Shown: piece by piece, positions 31,343 through 43,580 of the stretch
How the letters are laid out: each line of letters opens with the position of its first letter
How positions within the stretch are numbered: the stretch's first letter is position 1
From: Ryuthela nishihirai
Taxonomy: Eukaryota; Arthropoda; Arachnida; Araneae; Heptathelidae
Assembly (NCBI GenBank): GCA_038380435.1
Contig: JAWZYU010000005.1
Coordinates: 41,748,001-41,812,000 of the forward strand
Direction of reading: 5' to 3'
Length of the DNA stretch: 64,000 nucleotides
Program-made: the position numbers and the translations under genes
The notes under the pieces: generated by a model
What the model was told of the DNA's origin: nothing
The model's database searches: none
Seen by the model: the letters and a program-made list of their open reading frames with translations, nothing else

Positions 31343-34300
31343 ATATTCATTAAGAGAAAAAATAAAATATCTGCATTAAACAAAAAAAAATTAGAATCTG
31401 CAATGTATCAACAATTTTATTTTAGAAATTGTGTTTTGGCATGGAAAAAGACCCATATGTAAATTGTATATTAAAATATAATCTTCAAATTTTTATAATG
31501 TATTTTTAAAATTTGCAGGTGTTTTAAAAATAATTTTATACTTTTTGCATTGGTTTATAGCAGTAAAATTAATCTAATATTTTTATAAAATGTATCATGA
31601 GGTATTAATAAAGAAAGTAATGACTTATTTTATGATATTGAAAGGCACTAATAATTTTATATAATACTACAAGAAATTACAATGTTTTCAAGTAATTGTG
31701 ATGGTATAGACCAGGAGGCTGTTGCAAACAGTAGTTGCTAATGTTGGGAATTGACATTAATAAAGTGAAACAGTTCAGTATTAAATCTAAAATTATCTTA
31801 AGTAATGGGATTGAAAGGTAAGAAGAGAGGATAACTATATCAAACAGTGGTATATATCATTAATATATCAGTATCTCAGTAGTAGAGATTTCATAGAACA
31901 CCTCTGTTTTACCCTCTGTTTTAGAGATCTTTATTAAATTTTTTGAAAAATGCATGAAATGTGTACTAGTAATATAATTTTTTGCCTCTGTTGTCACCCT
32001 TACTACCATATTCTGAAAGGGGGCATGGCCCCTCTGTTCTCTCCCCCACCCCTTAGATCTGGCCTTGGGCAAGAGCATATATATATATCAGAATAGCAAT
32101 TCATCTCTTTCAAACTTGACCCTTGTTGTAGTAATAAGCAGATAAAAAAGGGCTTGAAAATTCCAGGTGCTGGATCACTGTGGTCCTGAAAATTGCATCC
32201 GTTTTTTTTTTAAAGAAAATGTATTTGTTTTAGGCATTTGAACTCTTACTATCTGAAATTTGAATTTTTGTGACATACTTTCAGCCTGTATAAGTAGGGG
32301 ACAAGCTTCAGCACATATTGCAGAACAATTCATGTGGCCACTGCTGAGAAATAATTCTAGATTTAGTGCTATTCAAATGTTTATGCTTATATCTGTGTAT
32401 ATTGTAATGTATTTGTTGCTCGATAAAATATCGTAATTTTTGGGTCTCAACATTATTGTATGCATTAGCTACAGGCATACAATATATTTCTAAATGTATT
32501 AGCAAATTTTTGATTCAAAAAAATTCTTATCTCTCTAATAAATTTCTGGGAGTAAGTTAAAATCTACCATTTTGCTCTAATTTAGAAAAAGTTTTAAAAG
32601 ACAGTTCTTCACTTGAAACATACCTCTTTGAATTAATTCTGATACTTGAATTTTGGAAGGGGCACCTAGAAAGGATCGATTTCATCAAGGCTTAAGGTAA
32701 GGTTAGCAACCAATGGCCTACTGTCTGCTCTGACCCATGAAAAGATATTATCCAGCCTGCTGTGATCTTGATCAGAAGGTGCATAATTTTTATAAAATGA
32801 AAATATGCAGAAATTTACTTTTTTTTCCATATGCAGCCTCGTTTATCATTGGAATGGAGTGAAAATAGAGTTGTATTATTCTCTGTTCTTATTAACAGAA
32901 TGACTCTAGAATTCACGATTTGCATTTACAGTATATTATTTCACTGTTACAGGTACAAGTAATTTAAAAAAGAGTAAATGATTTTTATATTGAAAATTGT
33001 TGAAAACATTGAAATTTAAAAAAGAGCAATGATAAATAATGCATACTATAATTTTTTTTAAAAACATATTCTTATGAGTTTATACAAAAGGAAGGCATTT
33101 TTATATTTTTTAAAAAATGGCAGTAGGATATAAATTTTGAGATAAAAAAAAAAAGATGAATGTCCTCCTTTTGGAGGACATGGTAACCCTATTCATGTGT
33201 CAGTATGCTATATGCTTGACACAGGTTTACCATCAATGCTGTATATCACAGTATGGCCCAATGCTCTTGTCACCAATTTTAATTCTTGCCCACCACTTAA
33301 ATTGGATATGGCATAGAAAGCATTACAGCACTGCTATGTAGTAGAATAGGCACTAATGCATTAAACTGATATTTTCAAAGCACTCAACTGAAAAAAACAA
33401 TTATTCAATGTGTGTCATGATGACCTGTCTTAGAGTTAAAGTTACTGTTTTTGCAGTGTTATGTAGAAGAATTATTAGTGCCTTTTAGCACTAATTTTCA
33501 TAAGTTTTAATGTGATTTCATAAGTTTTAATGTATTGATATTATCAAAAAAGCAGACGCACTCTTTGTTCTAAATGCATGTGAAATAGGTAGAATACTGA
33601 TATAACTTTCACTTAGTGCAGATGACAATTTATTAAACTGTTATAGCTTAGGCATTAAGTAGCATATATACAATAAATTGATTTTGCAGTGGTATTGAAG
33701 GATATGGCATAGAAAGCATTATAGCACTGCTTTGTAGTAACAATAATACAGTTACCTAGAGTACCTGATTTCTAAGCTAGTGGGCTTGTCCTCATGTAAA
33801 TAAGCCCTGTATGTGTTTTACGAGACCAGGATAAGCGATAGATGTTTCTAGGTTATCTTTGTCCTTTGTGTTAGGAAGCTCCCACTTCCTTTCTAAAAGA
33901 ACTTGGCTGCTAAACAGAGAAAATTTTTAATATCCAACTTGAAAGAAATTTTTATATTGTACTATATATATATACGTATATATATATATTTGCATATTTG
34001 TCATATTAATTTTTTTTAGGTTTTTGTTAATTTTTTTCATTATGGGATTAAGTGTAATAGTCTTTAAAAATGCCATATTTAGAGGCGATGAGAAGCTCCT
34101 ACATGTGAGCAAGCGTAGAACAATAGGTTCAAGCTTTAATTTCCTTTGGGAAAAGGCTATTTTGATCAATGCAATATTTTGCTACTATTCAGTCAACAAG
34201 CATCATTATCCTGATGAGATTTGTGACAGTTGATGGTGCTATAATTTACTCAGTACTGATCCCAGTCTTATGATTTATATCATTGAACAAACTGCTAAAA

Positions 34301-35242
34301 AGACAATACCTATTAAATATGTTATACAAATATGTTTTAGATTTCCATACAAGCCTAGTTCATTCATGTCTGGCATCAGTACTGAATATACTTGCCAACT
34401 GCCAGAGTTATAAATAATTTCAAGTATTTTAACATAAAATTCATTAATTTTCTTCAGAAATAAGATTTTGAATCTAGAATCTGTAACTGATAAAGTTTTA
34501 CAGAGTTTAATGTAAATGTGATATTTCTGATTGTGGTGAATGAACATATCCTGGAAAAATTAAATGACTTTGTATATTTGGGTGGAAGTGTGTAATTGTC
34601 AAATATGATTTTTTTTCAAAATTTCATATATAAAAGTGAACTATAGGTATAACAAACTAAGAATAATAAACTAAACCTTTTGAGAGCTGTGATTGGGATT
34701 GAAATTGCAGTTGTCATAGTTAAAAAAAAAACACAAATATGATAGTGGTAGAAGTATGTCTGAGAAAATGTGATAAAATGTATTAAAGCAAAAGCTTATT
34801 TTTCACGTCATTATTAAATTAAAATATCGTTAACATGTGTTATATTTATTTATAATATGAAAATGTTACTGTAGTATCATCAAAAGACATGTAATCCCAA
34901 TTACATTGAACAAACAAAAATCATTAGTAAGTGCAAGAAATAAATTTAAAACTAAAGTTGATCCTGTATTTTTGTAACTTTGTTCTGTTATAAAAAATAA
35001 TTTTTGAATGATTTTGAAACATCATATGAATGATTTAAATCAGCAAATAATATCCACAGAGTTACCTGTTGACTTTAACGTCAATAAATCAATAAATGGT
35101 TTCGTGGAAAAAATCTTGCACATCAGCCAAACTTTTTTTTCCACAAAACCATTTATATGTCTTATGAATGAACGAATCACGAATCAGTACCTATAATTCC
35201 AGCTTGTTCCAATTTACTTATCAAAATCCTATGTGACACAGT
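31343..35242. other. Long AT-rich interval without recognised genes
   Basis: Nothing coding is supported. Small features: GGATATGGCATAGAAAGCAT occurs at about 33305 and 33700 with similar continuations (ACAGCACTGCT / ATAGCACTGCT), a diverged local duplication; CTCCTTTTGGAGG (33170) is a short palindrome; TAGATCTGGCCTTGG (32053) resembles the CAGGCCCAGATCTAG phrase at 36197 and 37228; an imperfect hairpin is formed by AATAAATGGTTTCGTGG (35091) and CCACAAAACCATTTATA (35141). Confidence 0.5.
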
Positions 35243-35323
35243 CATCATTCTCAAGCAGCTATGGAGATTCAACCAGACTGTGCAGTTTAGTTCTCCAAGC
35301 ATATCTGTCCTGAGCTACAGTTG
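35243..35323 (-). mobile_element. RTE-like LINE fragment K, extreme 3' end
   Basis: About 80 bp that match only the 3' terminus of the RTE family (CTCAAGCAGCTATGG, then GTTTAGTTCTCCAAGCATAT and CTGTCCTGAGCTACAG), in minus orientation. A severely 5'-truncated insertion, as expected from abortive target-primed reverse transcription. No coding content. Confidence 0.85.
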
Positions 35324-35377
35324 AATGTTTATCTACCCAGAAAGACAGTATATGTTTTTAGAAAAAAATTTTTCATA

Positions 35378-35964
35378 TATACACTATATTGCAAAAAATG
35401 TCCAGACACTTTCATGTTAAATAAACAAATAGCCACATTCAAATCTATCTAACTTTGAAAATAGACTTTTTATGGAAAAAAATCACTAGACATAAATTGA
35501 AGATCTCGGTCAGAGCTCTCTAAATCTCTATTTTATATAATAATAATCTAATATTTAAAGAGTTATGGGAGCTGAAACATTTAAGTGAAACTTTTGCTAG
35601 TTTTGAAAATTTACTTCAAAAAGTTAAATCACAACTGTTATAACAAGTTGTTCACAATATAAATGCGATATTTGACTTTTGTGCAAGGATTTTTGAAGTT
35701 TTCACCAATTTTGGGGGAAATGTTTTGGAAGTGTGGTGTGTGATAACATCTGTTTTTAAATATTATAGCCTCCATAACTCTTTAAATATTAGATTAATAT
35801 TATAGAAAATAGAGATTTATAGAGCTCTGACCGAGATCTTAAGTTTATATCTAATGACTTTCTTCTGTAAAAAGATTATTTTCAAAGTTAGGTAGATTTC
35901 AATGTGGCTATTCGTTCACTTAACATAAAAGTGTTCGGACACTTTTTGCAATATAATGTGTATA
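35378..35964. mobile_element. Foldback-type MITE with long inverted repeats
   Basis: A 587-bp element whose two arms of roughly 190-200 bp are near reverse complements. Outer ends: TATACACTATATTGCAAAAA and, reversed, TATACACATTATATTGCAAA. Inner matching phrases include CTAACTTTGAAAATAGAC (35449) against TTTTCAAAGTTAGG (35879), and TCGGTCAGAGCTCTCTAAAT (35507) against TATAGAGCTCTGACCGAGAT (35818). TA at each edge suggests Tc1/mariner-type mobilisation. It encodes no protein. Confidence 0.88.
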
Positions 35965-36261
35965 AGTGTTGTAAAATTCCAAAATGCATTCTCAGAATTC
36001 ATATCCTTTTTAACTCCAAACTGATTTTTTGGAAGGAAAATTTTTAAAGGATTATGAATTAATCATTTATGGTTGGTTTTCAAGAAACATTTCCAAAAAC
36101 TGAAATTATTGATATAATTTAAAAGTAATTTTTCCTTGTTTTCATATTATTGGTGCAACTGCTCTCATTTTTTTACTGATATGAATTGCTTTCACTCAGG
36201 CCCAGATCTTGAAAAAAATTAAATGGGGCAAGATCTAGCTAGAATGTTATAAATAAATATT

Positions 36262-36834
36262 CCCTCAAGCAGCTGCGTGCCACAGAGGTCTGACAAAAGA
36301 TTTACAGTGTAATATGCCATAGTAGAAAATCTGTGAGGATGGTGGGATCTCAGCAGAAAGACAACACAAATGTCCATGACTTGACCCAAGACTCGAACCC
36401 AGGTGGGGCAGGGATGGCTCAGTCGGTAGCGCACCAGACTCATAATCTGAAATTCCCAGGTTCAAGTCTCAGCTGAGTCAGCAATGAGACTTATCTCTGC
36501 AAAACTCCCCACCCTGCCCACAGTCAGTAGGGGACACTGATGTGATTGGAAAGGCCGCCGTCCATTGGATGGGACGTTAAGCCGTGGCCCGTTTGTGGGA
36601 GAGCCATACCCTGTGCACACAGTAAGATGGATGGCCTTGACGGGAGGCTACCATCTGTCTCCCTGGAGCTGTTCCAGTAGGTCCCCTTCCCCAACCTTCT
36701 CTGAGCCTTTGGGGTCCTTGTGACCTGGCCATTTAGCTCATGGTGTGCAAAAAAGTGCCGCTCAGAGGTAAAACAACCAACCCAACTCGAACCCAGGTCC
36801 CTTTGCTCAGCAGCCAAGCCACTAACCACTCAGT
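36262..36834 (-). mobile_element. SINE-short copy 3, interrupted by SINE-long
   Basis: Minus-strand SINE-short in two parts. The 3' portion is at 36262-36404 (CCTCAAGCAGCTGCGTGCCA at the end, TCTGACAAAAGATTTACAGT inside) and the tRNA-like head at 36785-36834 (CAGCAGCCAAGCCACTAACC, the antisense of box A). The break falls in box B, where SINE-long copy 4 has landed. Confidence 0.88.
36405..36784 (+). mobile_element. SINE-long copy 4, nested, with perfect target duplication
   Basis: A 380-bp insertion flanked by an exact 14-bp duplication, ACTCGAACCCAGGT (36391-36404 and 36785-36798), which is box B of the host SINE. Box A TGGCTCAGTCGGTAGCGCAC (36415), box B GGTTCAAGTCTC, body GATGGGACGTTAAGCCGTGG (36569), 3' end AAACAACCAACCCA. 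The anticodon loop here reads CTCATAA. Clean ends make it one of the best copies for defining the family. Confidence 0.95.
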
Positions 36835-37311
36835 AATGGGATGCCTAGAATGTTTTTCTGGTATAAAATTTTCTCCAAATTTCTGGTCTTCAAAATCTTA
36901 CTTGGAAAATCTGTGTGATGTATATGGGTTTAATGTCTTTTTCATTGTGCTGAGTTTCAATCTATGTGTTGTTTTTTTTGTGCTCTTTTTGCAGAAAAAA
37001 TTTCCTGTTCCATTTAAGAAGCAAGGCCCAAATTGATGTTAAAATACTATCGATCAATCAATCAAATTTATTTATTCTCAATACATTAAACTATCATTTA
37101 GTATAGTTTTTATAACCCAAACCCATTTGCATATCTAGGTCGTTATAGTTAATACATAAGTTGAATTTTCATTTATTTATTTTATTTATCACAGTTAATT
37201 TCAGAATACATGGATACAGAGATCCAAGCAGGCCCAGATCTAGAAAAAAAATAAGAGGGGAATGACTGCAGTATAACATTTCCCCTCCGGTTTCGAGGAC
37301 TTTAAAAATGC
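36835..37311. other. AT-rich spacer
   Basis: No gene is recognised. TCAATCAATCAAATTTATTTATT (37057-37079) is low complexity, and CAGGCCCAGATCTAG (37228) repeats a phrase seen at 36197. Confidence 0.4.
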
Positions 37312-37320
37312 ATGAAATAT

Positions 37321-40300
37321 CATCATCATCCTCAAGCAGCCAAGGGCTACGGAGGTCCAACCAGACCGCACAGTTTAATTCTCCAAGCATATCTATCCTG
37401 AGCTACATCTGCTGCATCCAGCCACTGCACACCAATTCTAACAAGGTCCTGTTTGACATTGTCTGCCCACCACATCCTAGGTCTTCCCCTCCTTCTGAGG
37501 CCTCTAGGCACACTGTTCATAACCCTATTCGCCAACCTATAATTATCCATATGGGCAAAATGGCCAACCCACCGGTCTCTCTCTGCACAATATGCTGCTT
37601 AAAGGAGGTTGCAGACCCAAGATACTACGTAAGCATTAAGTGGTCAACTTCACAGGGTCCTGGTGCTGACCATTTATACCTACTAGACTGGACTTGTTTA
37701 TGGATTTGAGCTTGATTATGGATCCTGGACTTACTGCACTGGTGGGCTTCTGTTGAGGAAGAATCTGCCGCTGTGTTTTCTGTTTGCTTCTGGGTTGCCA
37801 GCCATAATTGAACAGAGGCATTGGATACCTTATATCAGCTGGTGGATAATCCTAATCAGAGGCCATCGTAAGTACCTGAACCTTACTTAGCTAGTTGGGC
37901 ATCGTCAAGCCTAAACTGGAGTAATGTCTCGGGCAGGCCATATGGCTCTTGAAAAAGTCCACTTGAAAGGGTGGTGCCTGAAGTTCCTACCAGCATCAGT
38001 GACTTCAGCTTTTAGTGGAGGAGGAACAGGTCTTTGCCCCATGCCTGCGATCAGGGTGCTGTTTGATATTGTTGGCCCTACCTATCTCAATAAACCTAAT
38101 TTCTTTAAAAATCCTACTAATCATTTTCTCTCTGCAGGAACGTTGAACGAGAGGACATAGAGATTATTCTCTTGATGTCCTCACGCAGGAATTCCAGCGC
38201 TATAACCTAGATATTCTAGGCTTGCAAGAGGCCAGATGGACAGGTAAAGGTGAGATACTTAAAAATAACTTTAAATTTCTCTTTACAGAGAGAGAGGATG
38301 GAAAGCATCACCAAGGTGTGGGTCTGCTGCTCAGCAGACATGCTAGTGATTCTCTTCTAGGATATGAGTGCATTAATGAAAGGTTTCTTACAGCAAAATT
38401 TCAGACAAGCATTACAGACTTGAATGTTATCTGCTGTTATGCCCCCACTGAGGATTCTGATGAGGATGAGAAGGATAGGTTTTACAGACAACTTCACGAT
38501 ATTTTGAATTCTCTCCAGAAAGGAGATATTACCCTTGTTCTAGGTGATTTCAATGCCAAAGTTGGTACTGACTTTGACCTTTGGGGAGGCGTGATAGGCC
38601 CTTTTGGTAGCAGCAATGGCAATGGGCAACGTCTCCTACAGGTAAGTGAACTCAATGGTTTCAGAATAACTAACACTTATTACAAACACCGTGACATACA
38701 TAGGTACACATGGGTTTCACCTGATGGTCTCCATAGGAATATGATTGATTATATATTAATTAACAGCAAATGGGCTAGTTCTGTTAGAAATACCAGGGCA
38801 CATAGGGGAGCTGAAATTGGATCTGACCATTACCTTGTTAAAAGTGTCTTGCAACTTAAACTTAAAAAGTGTTGTGCTAGGGTTAAAAAATTTACCTTTA
38901 ATACTGAAGCTCTGAAAGACCCAGTTATACCTAAAGCTTACCATGATAGGTTACTTAGTCATTATGACTTTCATGGTTTGCTTAATACTGAAGTTGAGGA
39001 AGAATGGGGCCATTTTAAACAGGCTTTTTTGGAAACTAACAGTACTCTTTTAGGAAAAAAGGAGCAGAGGAGGCAGAATTATTTAAGTGATAAGGTACTT
39101 GAGCGTATTTCAGAAAGAAGGAACTGCAGGAATGTCCTTAATCAGTACCCTATTAGGCCTAATAGCATTACAGAGAGCTTAATAAACGTGTAAAGGATCA
39201 GTTAGCTGCTTATAAGAATCTTTGGCTTGATGGTTTGGCTGACAAAGCCGAGGTAGCAGTTAGGCAGCACAACAGCACAGAGCTGTATCAGATAGTTAAT
39301 GTTTTGTGTGGTAGAAAATGGACAGGCATACAGGGATTGATGGATAAACAAGGTAAGGTTATAGAAGGTGAGGATTCTGTCATGGCTAGGTGGGCTGAGC
39401 ATTTCAGTGATGTTCTAAACAATGTGGTTAGTTTTACTCCCATTGTTTGTAATGATGATAGATGCATTACTGGCTTTAATGTTGGCCTTATAACACTGAA
39501 GTTATTTTGGCTGTTTCTAAACTTAAGCTACATAAATCCCCAGGGGTAGATGAAATTACTACAGAAATGCTCAGAGTTGGGAATGTTTCGGTTACCACTT
39601 GGATGACTGAAATTTTGAATAACTTTTATGATAAAGGCATGGCCCTAAGGATTTTACCAGAGCTATTATTATTCCTATTTTCAAAAAAGGTGATCGCAGT
39701 TCTTGTGATAACTATAGGGGTATCAGCCTACTCTCTGTTCCAGGTGAAGTCCTTTCCATGATTGTGCTTAATAGAATTAAGAATCTGGTCGACAGTCAAT
39801 TGCGTGATGAGCAATGTGGATTCAGAAGTGGTAGGGGATGTGTAGATCAGATATTTTCACTTAGGCAGATTCTTGAGAAATGTTTAAAGTTTCAGAAACC
39901 TTTGGTTGCTAGCTTTGTTGATTTCAAAAAGGGTTTCGACTCTGTTGATCGACATAATTTGTGGTTGATTGCGAGATCATATGGTATACCAGACAAGTTA
40001 GTTAACATAATGAAAGCTCTTTATAATAACACTGAGTCGTGTGTGAGAGTTGGTAAGTCTTGTAGCAATTGGTTTAGCATTACTTCTGGTGTTCGACAAG
40101 GGTGCATTTTGTCTCCTCTTCTGTTTAGTTTGGTTATTGATTATGTTATGCGAAATTCACTTCAAGAGAAAGTTTTTGGCCTTAAATGGGCTGGAGATAT
40201 GAAAATTTCTGATTTAGATTATGCTGATGATTTAGCCCTTTTGACAAATGATGTTGATGAGATGAACTCTTTCATTTGAGCTGTTGATGAGACTGTTAGT

Positions 40301-40642
40301 AGAGTAGGTTTGATTATAAACAGAGAGAAAACTAAAGTGATGAAAATTGGTCAGGCAGGTTGTGATTCAGTTCATCTGAATGGTTGCAGCCTTGAGCAGG
40401 TGTCACAGTTTAATTACCTTGGGAGCTATGTAACAGATACTGGTGATGTGCGGCATGAGATTAACAGACGGATAGGGATTGCTGCCAGGACTTTTAAGAA
40501 TCTATGGAGATTGTGGAGAAATAGGCGTATACACCTAAAGACTAAAATTAGATTGTATAATAGTTTGGTTCTTTCTAGGGTTAGTTACGGTAGTGAAACT
40601 TGGATGCTGTGTAAACAAGATAACAGGAAACTAGATGCATTG
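37321..40642. mobile_element. RTE-like LINE, copy D, inverted (twin-priming-like) structure
   Basis: One insertion in two opposed parts. The 3' end of the element lies on the minus strand at 37321-37640, with the repeat tail (sense ATGATGATG) at the left edge. The 5' UTR, endonuclease and RT lie on the plus strand at about 37641-40642. The plus part stops at AACTAGATGCA (40630-40639) and the minus part starts at the next consensus words (ATGCTTACGTAGTATCTTGG), so together they cover the element once. ATGAAATAT occurs immediately outside both edges (37312-37320 and 40643-40651), a likely 9-bp target duplication. This is the geometry expected from twin priming during insertion. Confidence 0.88.
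38110..40640 (+). pseudogene. Endonuclease-reverse transcriptase of RTE copy D, best preserved
   Basis: The APE endonuclease is open for 323 codons at 38222-39193: LGLQEARW (active-site Glu, 38217), VICCYAPTED (38426), LVLGDFNAKVG (38538), TWVSPDGLHRNMIDYIL (38709) and GSDHYLV (38819), the catalytic SDH. The RT has frames at 39507-39761 and 39758-40279: DEQCGFRSGRGCVDQIFSLR (39808), SFVDFKKGFDSVDRHNLW (39913), GVRQGCILSPLLF (40091), DLDYADDLALLTND (40214) with an intact YADD. FNYLGSYVTDTGDVRHEINR (40410) and YGSETWMLCKQD (40588) follow. Lesions: frameshifts near 39165, 39490, 39650 and 39757, and TGA at 40277-40279 where other copies have CGA. EN nicks the target and RT copies element RNA. 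Order and motifs match RTE elements; there is no RNase H. Confidence 0.9.
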
Positions 40643-40651
40643 ATGAAATAT

Positions 40652-41242
40652 ATAAATGTTTAATAATTTTTTTTGCCCCCTTTTCCCTAATTGCATCCTT
40701 GAGGGAGGGAGAACAAGATCCAAATACCTCCCTCCCCTTAGATCCTTGGATACAAGCAACAGTAATTGTGACAAAATATAAAGATTCCCACATTTTTGAA
40801 AGAAATACAAAATATAAATTTACATTTAAATACAATATGAAAGAAAACAGTTCATACAATATAGTACATAATGTATATATGCAACATAGGAGTTTCAAAA
40901 TCATCAATTTATAAACAAACAGGTGACTGATGGTCAGTAATTTTAACCATTAAAGGCCATAATTATATCATAAAGATTTTTACTTATGTTATCTTTGTTC
41001 TTATCTCCTGGCTACCCACTGTCCAAAATATAAATAATATATGATTATTTTCAAAAGATAGTTTGATAGTTATATAGATAGTTTTATAGAGCAAGAAGGT
41101 CTTTGTAATTGTATAATTTAATAGGTTTATCAATTAGATGCTGCCACCAAAAAAATTATTCTCTGTAGAATAATTTTATTCATATAGAAGTTGTCTCAAA
41201 AATGGGACATTGGCTGATAATGGGTTAAATTTTTCATCAATA
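40652..41242. other. AT-rich interval
   Basis: No gene is recognised. CTCCCTCCCCTTAGATCC (40727) faces the CAGGCCCAGATCTAG phrase at 37228 across the LINE insertion and could be the other end of an old element disrupted by it; the match is too short to be sure. Confidence 0.4.
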
Positions 41243-43580
41243 TCATCACCTCAAGCAGCCATGGGCTATTGAGGTCCAACCAGACTATGCAATTTAGTTC
41301 TCCAAGCATATTATGTCCTGAGCTACATCTACTGCATCTGGCCACTGCACACCAATTCTAACAAGGTCCTGTTTGACATTGTCTGCCCACTGCATTCTAG
41401 GTCTTCCCCTCTTTCTGAGGCCTTTAGGCACACTCTTCATAACCATATTCGCTAATCTATAATTATCCATAAGGGCAACATGACCAAACTAATGGAGTTT
41501 CTCTCTGCTCAAATTAGGTTGCTGACTACTTTGCCTAACCTCATCATTACTTAAAAAGTTGAACCACCTAATGTCCAAGATATTGCGGAAGCATCTAGAA
41601 TCAAAAGCATTGAGTTTACAAATTGCCCAAGTTTCACGTCCATAACTAACCCTAGAAAGAATTAAACTATTATACAGCCTAATATTAATCTTTAGATGTA
41701 TATGCCTATTTCTACACTCTCTCCATTGATTCTGAAAAGTCCCATCAGCAATCCCTATTCGTTTGTTAATCTCATGTCGCACATCATCAGTGTCTGATAC
41801 ATAGCTCCTAAAATAATTAAATTGAGACACTTGCTTTTGCCAAAAAAGGCTAAATCATCAGCATAGTCTAAATAGAGTATTTTTAAAATATCCAGACCAT
41901 TTAAGGCCAAAAACTTTCCAGTGAATTTCACGTAACACAATAACCAAACTAAAGAAAACAGGAGACAAAGTGCACCCTTGTCTTATTCCACTAGTAATGC
42001 TAAACCTATCATTACATGCCTTATCAACTCTAAAAAAATGCAGTGTTATTATAGAGAACTTTCATTATGTTAACTAACTTCTCAGGTATGCTATACAATC
42101 TAACGATCAACCACAAATTATGATCATTAACGGAGTCAAAAGCTTTTTTAAAATCTGTAAAGCTAGTCGCCACAGGTTTCTGAAACTCTAAACATTTCTC
42201 AAGAATCTGCTTAAGTGAAAAAAATTCTGATCTACACATCCTCTACCACTTCTAAATCCACACTGCTCATCATGCAATTCTTCATCAGCCATATTCTTAC
42301 TTCTACTAAGCAGAATCATACAAAGAACTTTACCTGGAGCAGAAAGTAGACTGATACCCCCTGTACTTATCACAAGAACTACGATCAACTTTGTAGGAAA
42401 TAGGGATAATAATAGCTCAGGTAAAATTTTTAGGAACAATGCCTTTATCATAAAAGATATTCAAAATTTCAGTCATCCATGTGGTAAACGAAACATTCCC
42501 AGCTCTAAGCATTGCAATAGTAGTTTTATCTATCTCTGGGGATTTATTTAGTTTAAGTTTAGGAATAACCAAAATAACTTCGAACTGTGCTATAGGGCCA
42601 ACATTAAGGCCAGTAATACATCTATCATCATTACAAATAATGGGAGTAGAACTAACCACATTGTTTAGAACATCACTGAAATGTTCAGCCGACCTAGCCA
42701 TGACAGAATCTTCACCTTCTATAACTTTACGTATCCGTTTTCTACCACACAAAAGATGAACTATCTGGTACAGCTCTTTGCTGTTGTGCTCTAAGTAACC
42801 TATCATGGTAAGCTTTAGCTATAACTGGGTGTTTCAGAGCTTCAGTGTTAAAGGTAACTTTTTTAACCTTAGCACAACACTTTTTAAGTTTAAGTTGCAA
42901 GAGACTTTTAACAAGGTAATGGTCAGATCCAATTTCAGCTCCCCTATATGGCCTTGTATTCCTTACATAACTAGCCCATTTGCTGTTAATAATAATAAAT
43001 TATATTCTTATGCAGCCCACCTGGTGAATCCCAAGTGTACTTATGTATATCGCAGTGTTTGCAGAACAGTTATTCTGAAGCCATTAATTTTACGTACCTG
43101 TAGGAGACGTTGCCCATTGACATTGCAGCTAATTATACCAAAAGGGCACATTACCCCTCCCCAAAGGTCAGAGTCAGTACCAACTTTGGCATTACAGTCA
43201 CCTAGAACAAGGGTAATATCTTCTTTCCTAACAGAATTCAAAGTATCCTGAAGTTGTCCGTAAAACCTATCTTTCGCATCCTCAGTAGGAGCATAAAAAT
43301 AAAATACCCCCTTAAGCAGCTGCTTGGCACAGTAGCAACAGAAAATATTCCAGTCTTTAATGCTTGTCTGAAATTTAACTGTAAGAAACTAATTAATCCA
43401 CTCATGTACTAGAAGAGCATCAATAGCGAGTTTGCTGATTCTTTATATCTTTCCTCCCTGTAAAGACTTTTTAATATTATCTCAGGTATCTGCGATGGCC
43501 TCTGATCAGGATTGTCCATAAGGTGATAACATGTATCCTGTGAATCTGTTCACTTGGTGCTGTCAATCCACAAACAGAAC
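41243..43580 (-). mobile_element. RTE-like LINE, copy G, with deletions
   Basis: Minus-strand copy with its 3' end at 41243 (TCATCACCTCAAGCAGCCAT) and its 5' UTR ending around 43580 (TTCACTTGGTGCTGTCAATC, 43548). The linker is deleted at 42790: GTTGTGCTC joins directly to TAAGTAACCTATCATGG, removing about 0.45 kb. A 36-bp piece of SINE-short 3' end, CCCCTTAAGCAGCTGCTTGG (43308), sits inside the endonuclease. Confidence 0.85.
41489..43250 (-). pseudogene. Endonuclease-reverse transcriptase pseudogene of RTE copy G
   Basis: Minus-strand frames: LVLGDCNAKVGTDSDLWGGV (43190; the usual DFNAKVG changed to DCN), the EGEDSVMARSAEHFSDVLNN block (42716), CGFRSGRGCVDQNF (42270), SFTDFKKAFDSVNDHNLWLI (42165), DYADDLAFFG near 41860 with YADD preserved, and FNYFRSYVSDTDDVRHEINK (41815). 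Frameshifts and deletions are numerous, so it is inactive. Confidence 0.83.

Noticed and set aside
30412..33195. A 2.8-kb hAT element suggested by TAGGGTTGCCAATT and its near reverse complement at 33195
   Set aside because: No 8-bp duplication outside the two words, the inner sequences do not match further, and a complete pogo-type element lies between.
36197..37242. An element defined by the repeated CAGGCCCAGATCT(A/T)G phrase (also near 32053 and 40738)
   Set aside because: The shared words are only about 15 bp and the flanks do not align well enough to define borders.
37641..38110. A self-cleaving ribozyme (HDV-like or hammerhead) in the RTE 5' UTR
   Set aside because: I looked for a CUGAUGA/GAAA hammerhead core and an obvious nested double pseudoknot and saw neither; a covariance-model search would be needed to settle it.
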